From Promethearchaeota archaeon (lineage in GTDB: Archaea > Asgardarchaeota > Lokiarchaeia > Sigyniarchaeales > SOKP01): DNA of 64,000 nucleotides. The stretch is taken from positions 1,066,090-1,130,089 of the forward strand of contig CP070805.1 in NCBI GenBank assembly GCA_020343655.1, given 5' to 3'. Positions 9,369-17,698 of the stretch are shown piece by piece. Each line of letters starts with the position of its first letter. Positions within the stretch are counted from its first letter, which is position 1. The notes under the pieces are model-generated. The model did not search any database. It worked only from the letters and a program-made list of their open reading frames with translations, and was not told the DNA's origin. The translations under genes and the position numbers were made by a program.

Positions 9369-9506
9369 TTGAGTCCTAAACAAAAGAAGGGGAAGCAAAG
9401 GTTCGAAGAAGAAGATGATTGGGATGAGGACGTAGAATATGATGATGATGAAGACTGGGATGAAGATTGGGATGATTATGAAGACTTGAAAGAAGATTTT
9501 TTCTAA
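9369..9506 (+). CDS. 45-residue highly acidic Trp/Asp-rich protein
   Basis: A small gene starting at TTG 9369, preceded by a good Shine-Dalgarno sequence (GAGG at 9357-9360) and ending at TAA 9504-9506. The first ten residues are basic (MSPKQKKGKQ). The rest is almost entirely Asp, Glu, Trp and Tyr, with repeated W-D units (DDWDED, EDWDEDWDDYED) and a final DFF. Such a charge-split miniprotein could mimic nucleic acid or bind a basic partner, but no family is recognised. The ribosome binding site and the strong non-random composition support a real gene in an otherwise very AT-rich stretch. Confidence 0.65.
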   Translation: MSPKQKKGKQRFEEEDDWDEDVEYDDDEDWDEDWDDYEDLKEDFF

Positions 9507-9608
9507 TAGACCTCAGAATATCATTAAACCTAATTATATTCATCCAAGTTTTAGAAAATCTTAATCATACTTTTTTATGAATTTTAAATGGAAATTTTTT
9601 AGTTAAAA

Positions 9609-10907
9609 TTAAGCATCTTCTAATTTTATTATGTTCCCTAATTCTTCTAAAGCTTTCCTTTGCTTTTTTTCATCAAGCTTACAATCTGTTATTTTCCAAA
9701 ATCTGTACTCATGATTTAAATATGCAGGACATTTTTTTTTTATATCTTCAGGGCAATTTGTGATTTGCCAGCATTGAAATTTATATTCCTCGTAGAATTT
9801 ATGAAATTTTTTTGGCAATTTTTTATATTGAAAATCAGTTTCCTTAAGATATTTATCCAAATCATTTGAATTATAGGTGTTCCAAAATAAAATATTTTTA
9901 TTTCTGTTTTCCTTCTTCTTTAGGAAGTCAAACATAGCAGCCATTGCTTTTCCTGTATATGTTGTTTCTAAGTTAAATCCTTTTGTTTTCCCTTCTAAAT
10001 CAAAAATAGTATCTACTGCATTTTGACCTTTTATTGTTTTAACACCATACCCAGAACCTAAATATCCTTCTATTAATTCAAAGTCATCTAAAGTAACTCT
10101 AATTTTTGGAATAGTTTTATCTCTTTTATGCAAATATTTGAGAGCCTTATTTGCATTTCGAGCTAAATTAGAAGCATTGGCAAGAAAATCGTTATACACA
10201 GCTACAGCAAAGACTTTAGATTTTAATCCTAGTAATTTACATCCTGCTACTAACCCCGCCGCTGTTCCTGTAGTACCATTTGCTAAAAATATTAAATCAG
10301 GTTCGGGAATTTGCCCGCTTTTAAGTTGTTCATTTAACTCCAAAGTGGCTTCTATAAATCCGACCACCCCTAAAGGAGTTCCTCTGCCAAATAAAATACT
10401 ACCTCCAGGAAGTATGAATTCGTATTTACGATGGAAAATCCAAAAGAATAAGGCTTTAACAAATGTAGTTATATCAGTTTTCCCAAGATGCAATTTTGCT
10501 TTAAAATAATCAAATAATAATAATGAACGTTGGACATGCCAATTAAGAGGCTGATTATAAAGAAACAAATCACATTTTAGAGGAGGATTTAATTTATTAC
10601 AAAGTACTGCGGAAGCTAAACCATTATGTGTCCCTATACCTCCATAAGTTACGATAGCCTTTTTCTTTTTCTTTAAAATAGCGTTTCCAAAGATAAATTC
10701 AAACTTTCTTAGCTTATTTCCTCCGTAAATATGATGATTTATATCATCTCTTTTAATAAATATTTGACCTTTTTCGAAATTAAGATATTTTTCTAATTCG
10801 TATAATCTTTCTACAGGCGTAGGTACATTTGTAAGTAAAGGTATCCATGGTACCTTTTCCTTCAAAGCTGGATACTCCTTGAATAAGAGTGGCCCTGTTC
10901 GCTCCAT
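9609..10907 (-). CDS. PLP-dependent D-cysteine desulfhydrase/ACC deaminase-like enzyme with C-terminal CW-type Cys domain
   Basis: A 432-residue fold-type II PLP enzyme. The PLP lysine is K65 in 'YGGNKLRKFEF', and 'TYGGIGTHNGLASA' and 'LANGTTGTAAGLVAG' are the substrate- and phosphate-binding loops of the D-cysteine desulfhydrase/ACC deaminase family. Members deaminate D-cysteine, other small D-amino acids or aminocyclopropane carboxylate; which applies here is not visible. The last ~70 residues are an extra module with 'CWQITNCP', 'KKKCPAY' and 'RFWKITDC', i.e. two Cys-Trp half motifs as in small 'CW' metal-binding domains. Usual family members are about 330 residues, so this C-terminal extension is unusual. 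Confidence 0.8.
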   Translation of the reverse strand: MERTGPLLFKEYPALKEKVPWIPLLTNVPTPVERLYELEKYLNFEKGQIFIKRDDINHHIYGGNKLRKFEFIFGNAILKKKKKAIVTYGGIGTHNGLASAVLCNKLNPPLKCDLFLYNQPLNWHVQRSLLLFDYFKAKLHLGKTDITTFVKALFFWIFHRKYEFILPGGSILFGRGTPLGVVGFIEATLELNEQLKSGQIPEPDLIFLANGTTGTAAGLVAGCKLLGLKSKVFAVAVYNDFLANASNLARNANKALKYLHKRDKTIPKIRVTLDDFELIEGYLGSGYGVKTIKGQNAVDTIFDLEGKTKGFNLETTYTGKAMAAMFDFLKKKENRNKNILFWNTYNSNDLDKYLKETDFQYKKLPKKFHKFYEEYKFQCWQITNCPEDIKKKCPAYLNHEYRFWKITDCKLDEKKQRKALEELGNIIKLEDA

Positions 10908-10993
10908 ATTAATTAGAATACTGAATTAGTAAAAAATATTTATATTAGGAAATAAAATGAAAATTTTATAGAAAAGAAAGATTTAAAAAACTT

Positions 10994-11764
10994 CTAATGC
11001 TTATCTTTCACGAACTTTTCAAGTTTTTTCTTAAGTTCTTCAGATTGTCCCATTAAAATCATAATCCGTAATTCTTTGGCTAACACTGATTCAATAGAAT
11101 CATCTTGATTCTCATTTATCATTTTTTTTGCCCATTTAAGAGCTACATGATCTTTTTGTATTATTGAGTTAGCATTACGTCTAAGAATTCTTCTTAATCC
11201 TTCAGGTTTGCAGATTTGATTCACTAAACCTATATTGAGGGCTTCTTCAGCACTAATCTCTGTACCTAAATACATTAATTGTTTTGCTCTTCCCTCACCA
11301 ATAATTCTTGGTAATAATTTTGTAGAAGCATTTGAGAAAAAAAGACCTACTCCTAATTCGGGAAGCATTATCCGAGTATCATTAGCAGCAATTCTCAAGT
11401 CGCAATATAATAATTGTTCAAATCCTCCTCCAATAACCCAACCATGGAGCCCTGCAATAATGATGCCTGGATGGGACATCATAGCTCTTGTTAAGTTTTG
11501 AAAAGATTCTAAAAATTCAATAGCTTCAGCCATTCGACTATTATCAGTAAGAAGTTCAAATCCATATTTCAAATCAGCACCGACAGTAAAATGCTTCCCA
11601 TTAGCGCTATAAATCACACAAATATCCCCATTATCAGCACTTGTTTTAAATACCTCTATTAATCTTTTTAGAGTTTCTAGATCTAATGTATTTCTTTGTT
11701 CTGGTTTATTTAAAGTAATTTTACCAATATCACCTTCTTTTTCATATAATACAATATCCTGCAT
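10994..11764 (-). CDS. Enoyl-CoA hydratase/isomerase (crotonase) family protein
   Basis: A 256-residue single-domain crotonase, the normal family length. The oxyanion-hole segments are 'NGKHFTVGADLKYG' and 'LHGWVIGGGFEQLLYCDLRIA', followed by 'LPELGVGLFFSNAST' and 'GTEISAEEALNIGLVNQI'. It would act on an acyl-CoA in the cytoplasm. At the usual first-Glu position the sequence is GGGFEQ, which keeps a Glu. The second catalytic position is in 'PELGVGLFFSN', where family members vary, so hydratase and isomerase cannot be told apart. It may be co-transcribed with the MBL-fold hydrolase, whose gene lies 82 bases away on the same strand. Confidence 0.85.
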   Translation of the reverse strand: MQDIVLYEKEGDIGKITLNKPEQRNTLDLETLKRLIEVFKTSADNGDICVIYSANGKHFTVGADLKYGFELLTDNSRMAEAIEFLESFQNLTRAMMSHPGIIIAGLHGWVIGGGFEQLLYCDLRIAANDTRIMLPELGVGLFFSNASTKLLPRIIGEGRAKQLMYLGTEISAEEALNIGLVNQICKPEGLRRILRRNANSIIQKDHVALKWAKKMINENQDDSIESVLAKELRIMILMGQSEELKKKLEKFVKDKH

Positions 11765-11846
11765 AATGAATCTCCTCTCTATTATTATTTAAAGAAAATT
11801 GAGTACTTCGCTCATAAAAATGAATAATAAATATTTTTTTATATAA

Positions 11847-12755
11847 TTAATTCAAAATATATCCGTTACCTTTAGTTATAATTAACTCATTTCTATGAAA
11901 TTTATCGAAATGTTTTTCTATCATTAGAACTTCAGCGATAAGTTCAAAATCTTTGAAAGCTGTGTACTTTCTATATATGATATTTTTATTTTTTAAATCC
12001 GTTGGTCTAATTGGGTTTTTTGTTTCCGAAAAATATGTAAGTATTCTTTCCTCTCTTTCCAATAATATTGATTTATATTTTTCGAGTTCTTCTTTAATTC
12101 TTTTTTCGCCGTTAATGACTTCTCTATGCCCTGTAATTGCTGTTTCGATATCTAAATTGTTAAGTCTTTCAATTGATTTTTCAAACTCAGTTAAACTAGC
12201 ATCAATATTTCCATAATATGGATATTTTGTTAAATCAATATCTCCAAAGAATGCTATCTTAGAGTTTTGTTCATAAAAGGCACAATGTCCCGCGGTGTGC
12301 CCAGGGGTATGAAGAATTTTCAATTTTAAATGCTCTCCAATATCTATAGTTTGATTATCTTCTATTGTATAATCAACCTTAATATCTCTCATTAGAAAAG
12401 TTTTTAAAAAACTTTTTAATTCATCTCCAGCTATAGTGTTTTCAACATTATAATAAGGAACCATTTTTTCAATGTCTTCAATAACAGGTTTATCTTGTAA
12501 ATGACAGTAAAATTTTACATCTTTGAATAAACTATTACCAGAAATATGATCCTCATGCCAATGACTTAAAATAATATTTTTAATTGGAAATAATTTTTTT
12601 AATCTTATTAACAGCCTATGTGAAATACCTGTATCAATTAGGTAATCTCCTAATAAAATAGAATGTGAATAAGGATATCTTGCTTTATTTGCGCCTTTTA
12701 TAAAAAAAATATTTTTAAACTCCTCGGAAAGGGGCTTAACAAAATCTTCCATCAA
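11847..12755 (-). CDS. Metallo-beta-lactamase-fold hydrolase (glyoxalase II/LACTB2-like)
   Basis: A 302-residue MBL-fold enzyme. The signature metal motif is 'LSHWHEDHISG' (H65, H67, D69, H70). The further metal ligands are 'HTPGHTAGH' (about 152-160) with 'FFGDIDL', and 'ITGHRE'. The C-terminal ~70 residues look like a winged-helix tail as in the LACTB2/hydroxyacylglutathione-hydrolase-like subgroup. The substrate may be a thioester or RNA, and the sequence does not decide. Start ATG at 12755, with a second Met just after it. Confidence 0.82.
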   Translation of the reverse strand: MMEDFVKPLSEEFKNIFFIKGANKARYPYSHSILLGDYLIDTGISHRLLIRLKKLFPIKNIILSHWHEDHISGNSLFKDVKFYCHLQDKPVIEDIEKMVPYYNVENTIAGDELKSFLKTFLMRDIKVDYTIEDNQTIDIGEHLKLKILHTPGHTAGHCAFYEQNSKIAFFGDIDLTKYPYYGNIDASLTEFEKSIERLNNLDIETAITGHREVINGEKRIKEELEKYKSILLEREERILTYFSETKNPIRPTDLKNKNIIYRKYTAFKDFELIAEVLMIEKHFDKFHRNELIITKGNGYILN

Positions 12756-12957
12756 GAACTCTCATTTTGAATTTTTTAAAATGTAAAGCGTTTTAAATCA
12801 CTTAAATTTTTTGATTCTTAATATCTTAACGTAGAAATAACCTAAATAAGGGGATTATATTTTACATTTGTTTTATTTATAAATTGTAGGACTTTTTAAT
12901 GATATTTAGAAACATTAAGTTACGATAATAATAAATTGAATCGAAGGGTTGTAGAAA

Positions 12958-13122
12958 ATGTATTATTGTTGTCCCAATTGTGCTTCAATGAAAATGCCTA
13001 GAGTTATAAATTACTTCCCTCCAAAGACCGTTAAATGTTTAAATTGTGGATATATAAATTGTGAGACTAAATTTATAAAAGAAAGCCAACAAAAAACCAC
13101 ACCACTTCATTATACCCATTGA
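12958..13122 (+). CDS. 54-residue zinc-ribbon protein
   Basis: A small gene starting at ATG 12958 and ending at TGA 13120-13122. It has two Cys pairs, 'CCPNC' near the N-terminus and 'CLNCGY' in the middle, about 25 residues apart, the spacing of a treble-clef or zinc-ribbon fold. It has no other domain and a polar tail. Function unknown; such mini-ribbons bind nucleic acid or protein partners. The Cys pattern and clean frame argue that it is real despite its size. Confidence 0.7.
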   Translation: MYYCCPNCASMKMPRVINYFPPKTVKCLNCGYINCETKFIKESQQKTTPLHYTH

Positions 13123-13234
13123 AGCCTTAATATTTTCTTTTTTTCTCAATTTAATTTATGGTTCAAAATCTTTAAAAAATTTAATTCTTCATAAAAAGAG
13201 TAGATTTAAAATTAAGTTAAATGGTTATTATTGG

Positions 13235-13411
13235 TTATTTTAATGCATAATAACAACGTTTAGGTGAAAAAACTTTTCCTTCTTCACGTAATTCTTTAAT
13301 GATCTTAGATACTTCCTTAGATTCAATCCCAGTTTGCTCAGCAATTTCACCAGGGCGTAGTGGTTTATCTGTACTTTTAAATACATCCAAAACTTTTTCT
13401 TTAGCTGCCAT
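13235..13411 (-). CDS. 58-residue winged helix-turn-helix protein
   Basis: A complete small gene starting at ATG 13411. It forms one winged-HTH: helix 1 'AKEKVLDVFKS', helix 2 'RPGEIAEQTG', recognition helix 'SKEVSKIIKELREEG', and the wing 'KVFSPKRCYYAL'. This pattern is common in archaeal one-domain transcription factors of the ArsR/MarR-like type. It lies just downstream of the prolyl-tRNA synthetase gene on the same strand, about 100 bases from its stop, and could share its transcript. The target is unknown. Confidence 0.75.
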   Translation of the reverse strand: MAAKEKVLDVFKSTDKPLRPGEIAEQTGIESKEVSKIIKELREEGKVFSPKRCYYALK

Positions 13412-13510
13412 ATTATGTCACAGATAAAAATATGAATTTTAAATTAAATTATTTATTTTTATGAAATATAAAAAGGTTCTCATATAAAAAGAGATTTTCA
13501 TTTTTTTAAT

Positions 13511-14992
13511 TTAATAACTCTTAGCGATATATACAGTACATTCAGCAGGTTTCCCGCATATTAAACACGTTGCAAACTCATGTTTTTCTTCATCGACTCG
13601 TTTACCACGAACAAACCCACCAATTTCTTTTTCAACTACTTCAGCACAATGATATGCATCCATGTCAATTGAGCAGAAACCACAACAAACGATTTTTCCA
13701 TTATTTATTGCTTCAATCGCAGCATCCTTTTCGTAAATAACCTCGATTTGAGATTCAAAATCGATCAATGATTTTTCTTTAATCTCTTTTGTATAATTTT
13801 GAGCAATTTCATCAATTTTATTTTCCAAATCTGTCTCTTTCACATTATATCTAACACCATCATGCCTTTTTACCACTACGACTTGATGCTTTCCAATGTC
13901 TTCCGGTCCAACCTCTATTCTAATCGGCACACCTTTTAATTCCCAATAATAGAATTTATTTCCAACTGACTCATCTGAATCATCAATTTGGATAACGTAC
14001 TTGTTCTTGAAGAGATTGCATATCTCTTTTGCTTTATCTAATACCAGTTTCTCTTTTCCTTTAAAAATTATTGGGATAATGATAATCTGGATTGGTGCTA
14101 GGTCAAATGGTAAAACTAAACCATTATCATCTCCCAAATACGCAATCATGGCACCATAATTTCTACTTTGAGCAGGACCATAACAAGTTTGATAACCATA
14201 TTTCTCTTCCCCATCCTTATCTACAAACTTTACATCAAATGGTTTTGAAAATATTTGACCTAGTAAATGTGTTGATGGTAATTGTAAAACTTTTCCAGAT
14301 CCCATTAGCGCATCGGCAGCATAAGTATGAACAGCTCCTGGAAATTTGTCCCATTCTGGTCTTTGAAAAAAAATTATTGGGATACAGCACTCATCCTGAA
14401 GAATTTGATATGTTGTTTCCATATCTTCTTTAACTTGTTCCATGGCAGCTTCCATTGTAGCAAATACATTATGTGATTCAATCCAATGAAATTCTCGTGC
14501 TCTAAAGAATGGTCTTGTCATTTTTCCTTCATATCTCCAAACTTGGCATGACAAATATCTCTTGAATGGAAGATCCTTATAACTTCTTATCCATAAAGCA
14601 TACATTTTGTATAAAGCGGTCTCACTTGTAGGGCGTAGTGCTAATCGTTCTGGTAATTTACCAGAAGTTCCTGCTTCGGTTACCCAAAATACTTCTGGCG
14701 AAAATCCTTTAACGTGCTCTGCTTCTAATAGTAAATTTGATTCAGGGATAAGAGAAGGCATCGTTAATGGTAAATGCCCTTTTTTCTCGAGCAAATCTTC
14801 ATATTTTTTATACATCTTCCTTATTGTAATCGTTGCCCATTCTCTATATACAACAAAACCCTTGATGTTATACCTAATATCCGCCAATTCTGCTTTATTG
14901 ATTAATTCCGTGTACCAAGCAGAAAAATCTTCATCTTTTAAAACTGTAATTCCGGTTATTGGAGCTTCTTTTTTCTTTTTTGCCATAGACAC
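13511..14992 (-). CDS. proS: Prolyl-tRNA synthetase (archaeal/eukaryotic type)
   Basis: A 493-residue class II synthetase that charges tRNA-Pro. Motif 2 is seen as 'CQVWRYEGKMTRPFFRAREFHWIESHN' split over two helices, and the class II core also has 'LRPTSETALYKMY' and 'CYGPAQSRNYGAMIAYLGDD'. A C-terminal anticodon-binding domain is followed by the zinc-binding extension of archaeal/eukaryotic ProRS with four Cys (CCGFC and CLICG groups) and the family-typical final Tyr. Length and domain order are normal. A poly-Lys stretch follows the start Met. Downstream on the strand is the winged-HTH protein. Confidence 0.96.
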   Translation of the reverse strand: MSMAKKKKEAPITGITVLKDEDFSAWYTELINKAELADIRYNIKGFVVYREWATITIRKMYKKYEDLLEKKGHLPLTMPSLIPESNLLLEAEHVKGFSPEVFWVTEAGTSGKLPERLALRPTSETALYKMYALWIRSYKDLPFKRYLSCQVWRYEGKMTRPFFRAREFHWIESHNVFATMEAAMEQVKEDMETTYQILQDECCIPIIFFQRPEWDKFPGAVHTYAADALMGSGKVLQLPSTHLLGQIFSKPFDVKFVDKDGEEKYGYQTCYGPAQSRNYGAMIAYLGDDNGLVLPFDLAPIQIIIIPIIFKGKEKLVLDKAKEICNLFKNKYVIQIDDSDESVGNKFYYWELKGVPIRIEVGPEDIGKHQVVVVKRHDGVRYNVKETDLENKIDEIAQNYTKEIKEKSLIDFESQIEVIYEKDAAIEAINNGKIVCCGFCSIDMDAYHCAEVVEKEIGGFVRGKRVDEEKHEFATCLICGKPAECTVYIAKSY

Positions 14993-15163
14993 TCATCAAA
15001 GATAATGGTTCAAAAATTATATATTTTATGAGATTAAATTGGTGAAAAACATTTTTATAATTCTTATAAAAAAAGAGAATATTAAGATGTATTTTTAAAA
15101 TGAATCAAAATTTGCTCAACTTCGAGGTATAATTTAGGATAAAGTTTGGCAAATATGCGTTAA

Positions 15164-15910
15164 TTAATCGTTATCAGGAAGTAATTTTGCATCAGTTATG
15201 ATTAATCCTGGTTTGACTACTACTTGATATTTTTTTGATTCTAACAAAGATTTTATCTCATTTCCTATTAGATTTAATTTTTCTTTTTCATTATCATTAG
15301 GAATATTAAAGTTAATAAGCGATACAGCTGATTCTAGTTCAGCTAACGCTGATTTATCTGCTGGAGTTATAAATATATCATTTGCACCCGCTAATTTACC
15401 ATATTTTTTGATTTCTTCTTCAAGAGATCCAAAACTAAAGTATTGCTTGCTTCTTTTTTCAAATTTTTCCAATATAATTTTTTCTAAATTTTCACGTGAA
15501 GTGGGATCATAAAAAGCTGTTAATTCTCGGGTACAAATGGTTCTGTATTTTCCGTTAATTAAATTTTCCTTATTATTTATGAATTCAATTAATTTATTAT
15601 AATATTCAGGATCAATCTTCTGAAAGTTTTCAATATTTCGTACTAAATCTGTCAATTTGTCTATTAAATCATAATAAAATTTTAAGATTGATTTAATTTC
15701 TAATTTATCCTTTATTTCTTTTATTTCAGGATAATATTTCTTAAGGATTAGATTAATGTTTTTATTGAATTTGGCACATATAACTGCTACATCATCAATA
15801 ACTTTAACAGAATTTCTATTCAATAATTTAATTAAGCTCTTTTCTAAACTTGGTAAATCTTCAAAGATTTCGTAGATCTTGCGATTATATTTTTTTTCAA
15901 TATAGCTCAT
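15164..15910 (-). CDS. Uncharacterised helical protein
   Basis: I choose the ATG at 15910 (248 residues, MSYIEKKYNRK...). A longer frame reaches 15982 from a TTG, but the extra 24 residues are Tyr/Ile-rich and overlap promoter-like sequence. The protein is mostly charged helices with likely coiled-coil character. The C-terminal 70 residues change to a mixed segment with 'GANDIFITPADKSALAELE' and end in 'LIITDAKLLPDND'. No signal peptide or membrane segment is seen. I recognise no family. It is isolated between ProRS and DUF998 genes. Confidence 0.6.
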   Translation of the reverse strand: MSYIEKKYNRKIYEIFEDLPSLEKSLIKLLNRNSVKVIDDVAVICAKFNKNINLILKKYYPEIKEIKDKLEIKSILKFYYDLIDKLTDLVRNIENFQKIDPEYYNKLIEFINNKENLINGKYRTICTRELTAFYDPTSRENLEKIILEKFEKRSKQYFSFGSLEEEIKKYGKLAGANDIFITPADKSALAELESAVSLINFNIPNDNEKEKLNLIGNEIKSLLESKKYQVVVKPGLIITDAKLLPDND

Positions 15911-16158
15911 CTGTATATAAAAAAGATAATAATACTCATATATAATGTTATTTTTTAAAAAGGTTTTGAGAAATTTAGGCAATATTAAATACTAAATCAA
16001 ATCTTTGCTACAATCATTAAATTTTTTTTTACACTTACAAGCTATTAAAAATTTATTTTATGCAAAAACAATTAAAAGATAATTTTTATTAAAGTGATAA
16101 CGAATTAAAAAAATTTTAATTCAGTTCACAATTATATTTATTTAACAGGTTAGGGGAT

Positions 16159-16791
16159 ATGGATATAATTCATATTAGTCGGCTTCAGAAAACATCAGCT
16201 ATTTTTGGAATCTTAGGACCAGTAATTAATACCATTGTATTTACAGTTTTAGGTGTTCTTTATCCTGGGTATAATCCAATTAGTCAATTTATTAGTGAGC
16301 TCGCCACTTCAGAGGCTCCACACAACACAATTATGAATATTTTAGGATTTGTTGTATTTGGCCTTTATCTAATTTTTTTTGGAATTGGACTTTTCCTAAG
16401 TGTTAAAAAGCATATATTAACAACAATTTGTATGACTCTCTTTATACTTTCAGGTATCTGCATTTTAACTCTTTCAATATTTCCATGTGATGTGGGTTGT
16501 AGAAATATAACTTTTACAGGGATAGGACATAATGTACTTATACAATTTCCTACATATGCAATGCCTATTGCAATGATTCTTTCAGTGTATCCGGTATGGA
16601 GAGATCATAATTGGCGAAAGTATTGGTGGATCTTTTTTTTACAAATTGGAATTTTTTTGGTAGTCTATTCTCCAATTGCAATATTTATTGATTTATCTTT
16701 AGTGAACGGGTTAATACAACGACTAGGACTAAGTGTCCCACTTTCTTGGATATTTATAATGTCGATTAAAATATATCGTCTAGCAGATTAG
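16159..16791 (+). CDS. DUF998 family membrane protein
   Basis: A 210-residue protein with about six hydrophobic segments and the DUF998 pattern: 'YNPISQFISELATSEAPH' in the first loop, then a central 'FPCDVGC'. The function of the family is unknown; it consists of polytopic membrane proteins found in archaea and bacteria. A second DUF998 gene lies immediately downstream in convergent orientation. The ATG start follows 'AGGTTAGGGG', a possible ribosome binding site. Confidence 0.8.
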   Translation: MDIIHISRLQKTSAIFGILGPVINTIVFTVLGVLYPGYNPISQFISELATSEAPHNTIMNILGFVVFGLYLIFFGIGLFLSVKKHILTTICMTLFILSGICILTLSIFPCDVGCRNITFTGIGHNVLIQFPTYAMPIAMILSVYPVWRDHNWRKYWWIFFLQIGIFLVVYSPIAIFIDLSLVNGLIQRLGLSVPLSWIFIMSIKIYRLAD

Positions 16792-16856
16792 ATAAATCTA
16801 GTTATTATCAAAATTTAATTATTTATTAAATGGCTTTAATTTTAAAATAAGTGAAA

Positions 16857-17501
16857 TCAAGAATTTAGTTTATTTCTTACTTGATATATATGTTTAAGAT
16901 TAAAAATCATTAATACTAACGTTATATCACCCACTGATCTAACAACCCATTCAGTTAGAACGTGTTGAGGAGATAATATGAATAAAAGAATAATATAAAG
17001 TCCCATTAATCCAAAAATAGAATAAGAGATTTTTTTGATTGAATCTTTTTGTCTTATTAAATAATACGCTATAGAAACCTGAGCTAAAAATCCTAAAATA
17101 CCTGCAACAATCGACCAGAATACATGTTGTGGCTTAAAATCTTCAGATAAAAACCCTGTCAAGACAATTGTAATTGATAACAAGCACCCTACTGTTTGGA
17201 TTGCAATCAATAAGATTTTATCTAACTTTATATCAGTATACCAATTATAGAATCCTATAAAAAAAATTAAAAATAAAAATCCAGTCACTATTACTGAGCT
17301 GTTATAAATTATTGCTCCATTAGGATTATATGTAGAATTGCCTAAACTACTCAAATAATTGGTTAAAGGACTAAAAGGGGGCGGAGCTAATAGAACTGAG
17401 ATAAGGACTGAACCCCAGGAAATAATAATAATTAGAATACCAAGGATACAAGATAAAGGCCATTTTGCTAATGCCACTTTATTTTTTTTATTTTTACTCA
17501 A
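16857..17501 (-). CDS. DUF998 family membrane protein (second copy)
   Basis: A 214-residue polytopic protein with about six membrane segments. The DUF998 loop 'FSPLTNYLSSLGNSTYNPNG' follows the first segment, and 'GFLSEDFKPQHVFW' matches the family's second loop. It begins with a basic N-terminus (KNKKNK) that should face the cytoplasm. The gene is convergent with the other DUF998 gene, with 65 bases between their ends, and their sequences are clearly diverged. Function unknown. Confidence 0.75.
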   Translation of the reverse strand: MSKNKKNKVALAKWPLSCILGILIIIISWGSVLISVLLAPPPFSPLTNYLSSLGNSTYNPNGAIIYNSSVIVTGFLFLIFFIGFYNWYTDIKLDKILLIAIQTVGCLLSITIVLTGFLSEDFKPQHVFWSIVAGILGFLAQVSIAYYLIRQKDSIKKISYSIFGLMGLYIILLFILSPQHVLTEWVVRSVGDITLVLMIFNLKHIYQVRNKLNS

Positions 17502-17698
17502 ATTTTATCTCGATTAAGATTTTAATGGTATAATAGATACTAAAGATATGTACCCAATATTTATTCTTACTTATTTATTTATTGTTACAATTCTAATCAA
17601 GAAAAATTTAATTTTACTGGATTAATTTCTTTCTCTCTAAATCTCTTATTAGAGAGGATTTTACTTAATTTGATAAAAGATATAATTAGTTTATATTA

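Noticed and set aside
14607..15005. 132-codon plus-strand ORF opposite prolyl-tRNA synthetase
   Set aside because: It lies entirely antisense to proS and has no domain; the synthetase explains the region.
15911..15982. N-terminal extension of the uncharacterised helical protein from a TTG at 15982
   Set aside because: The extra residues are Tyr/Ile-rich and unlike the rest; ATG 15910 gives a better start and leaves room for a promoter.
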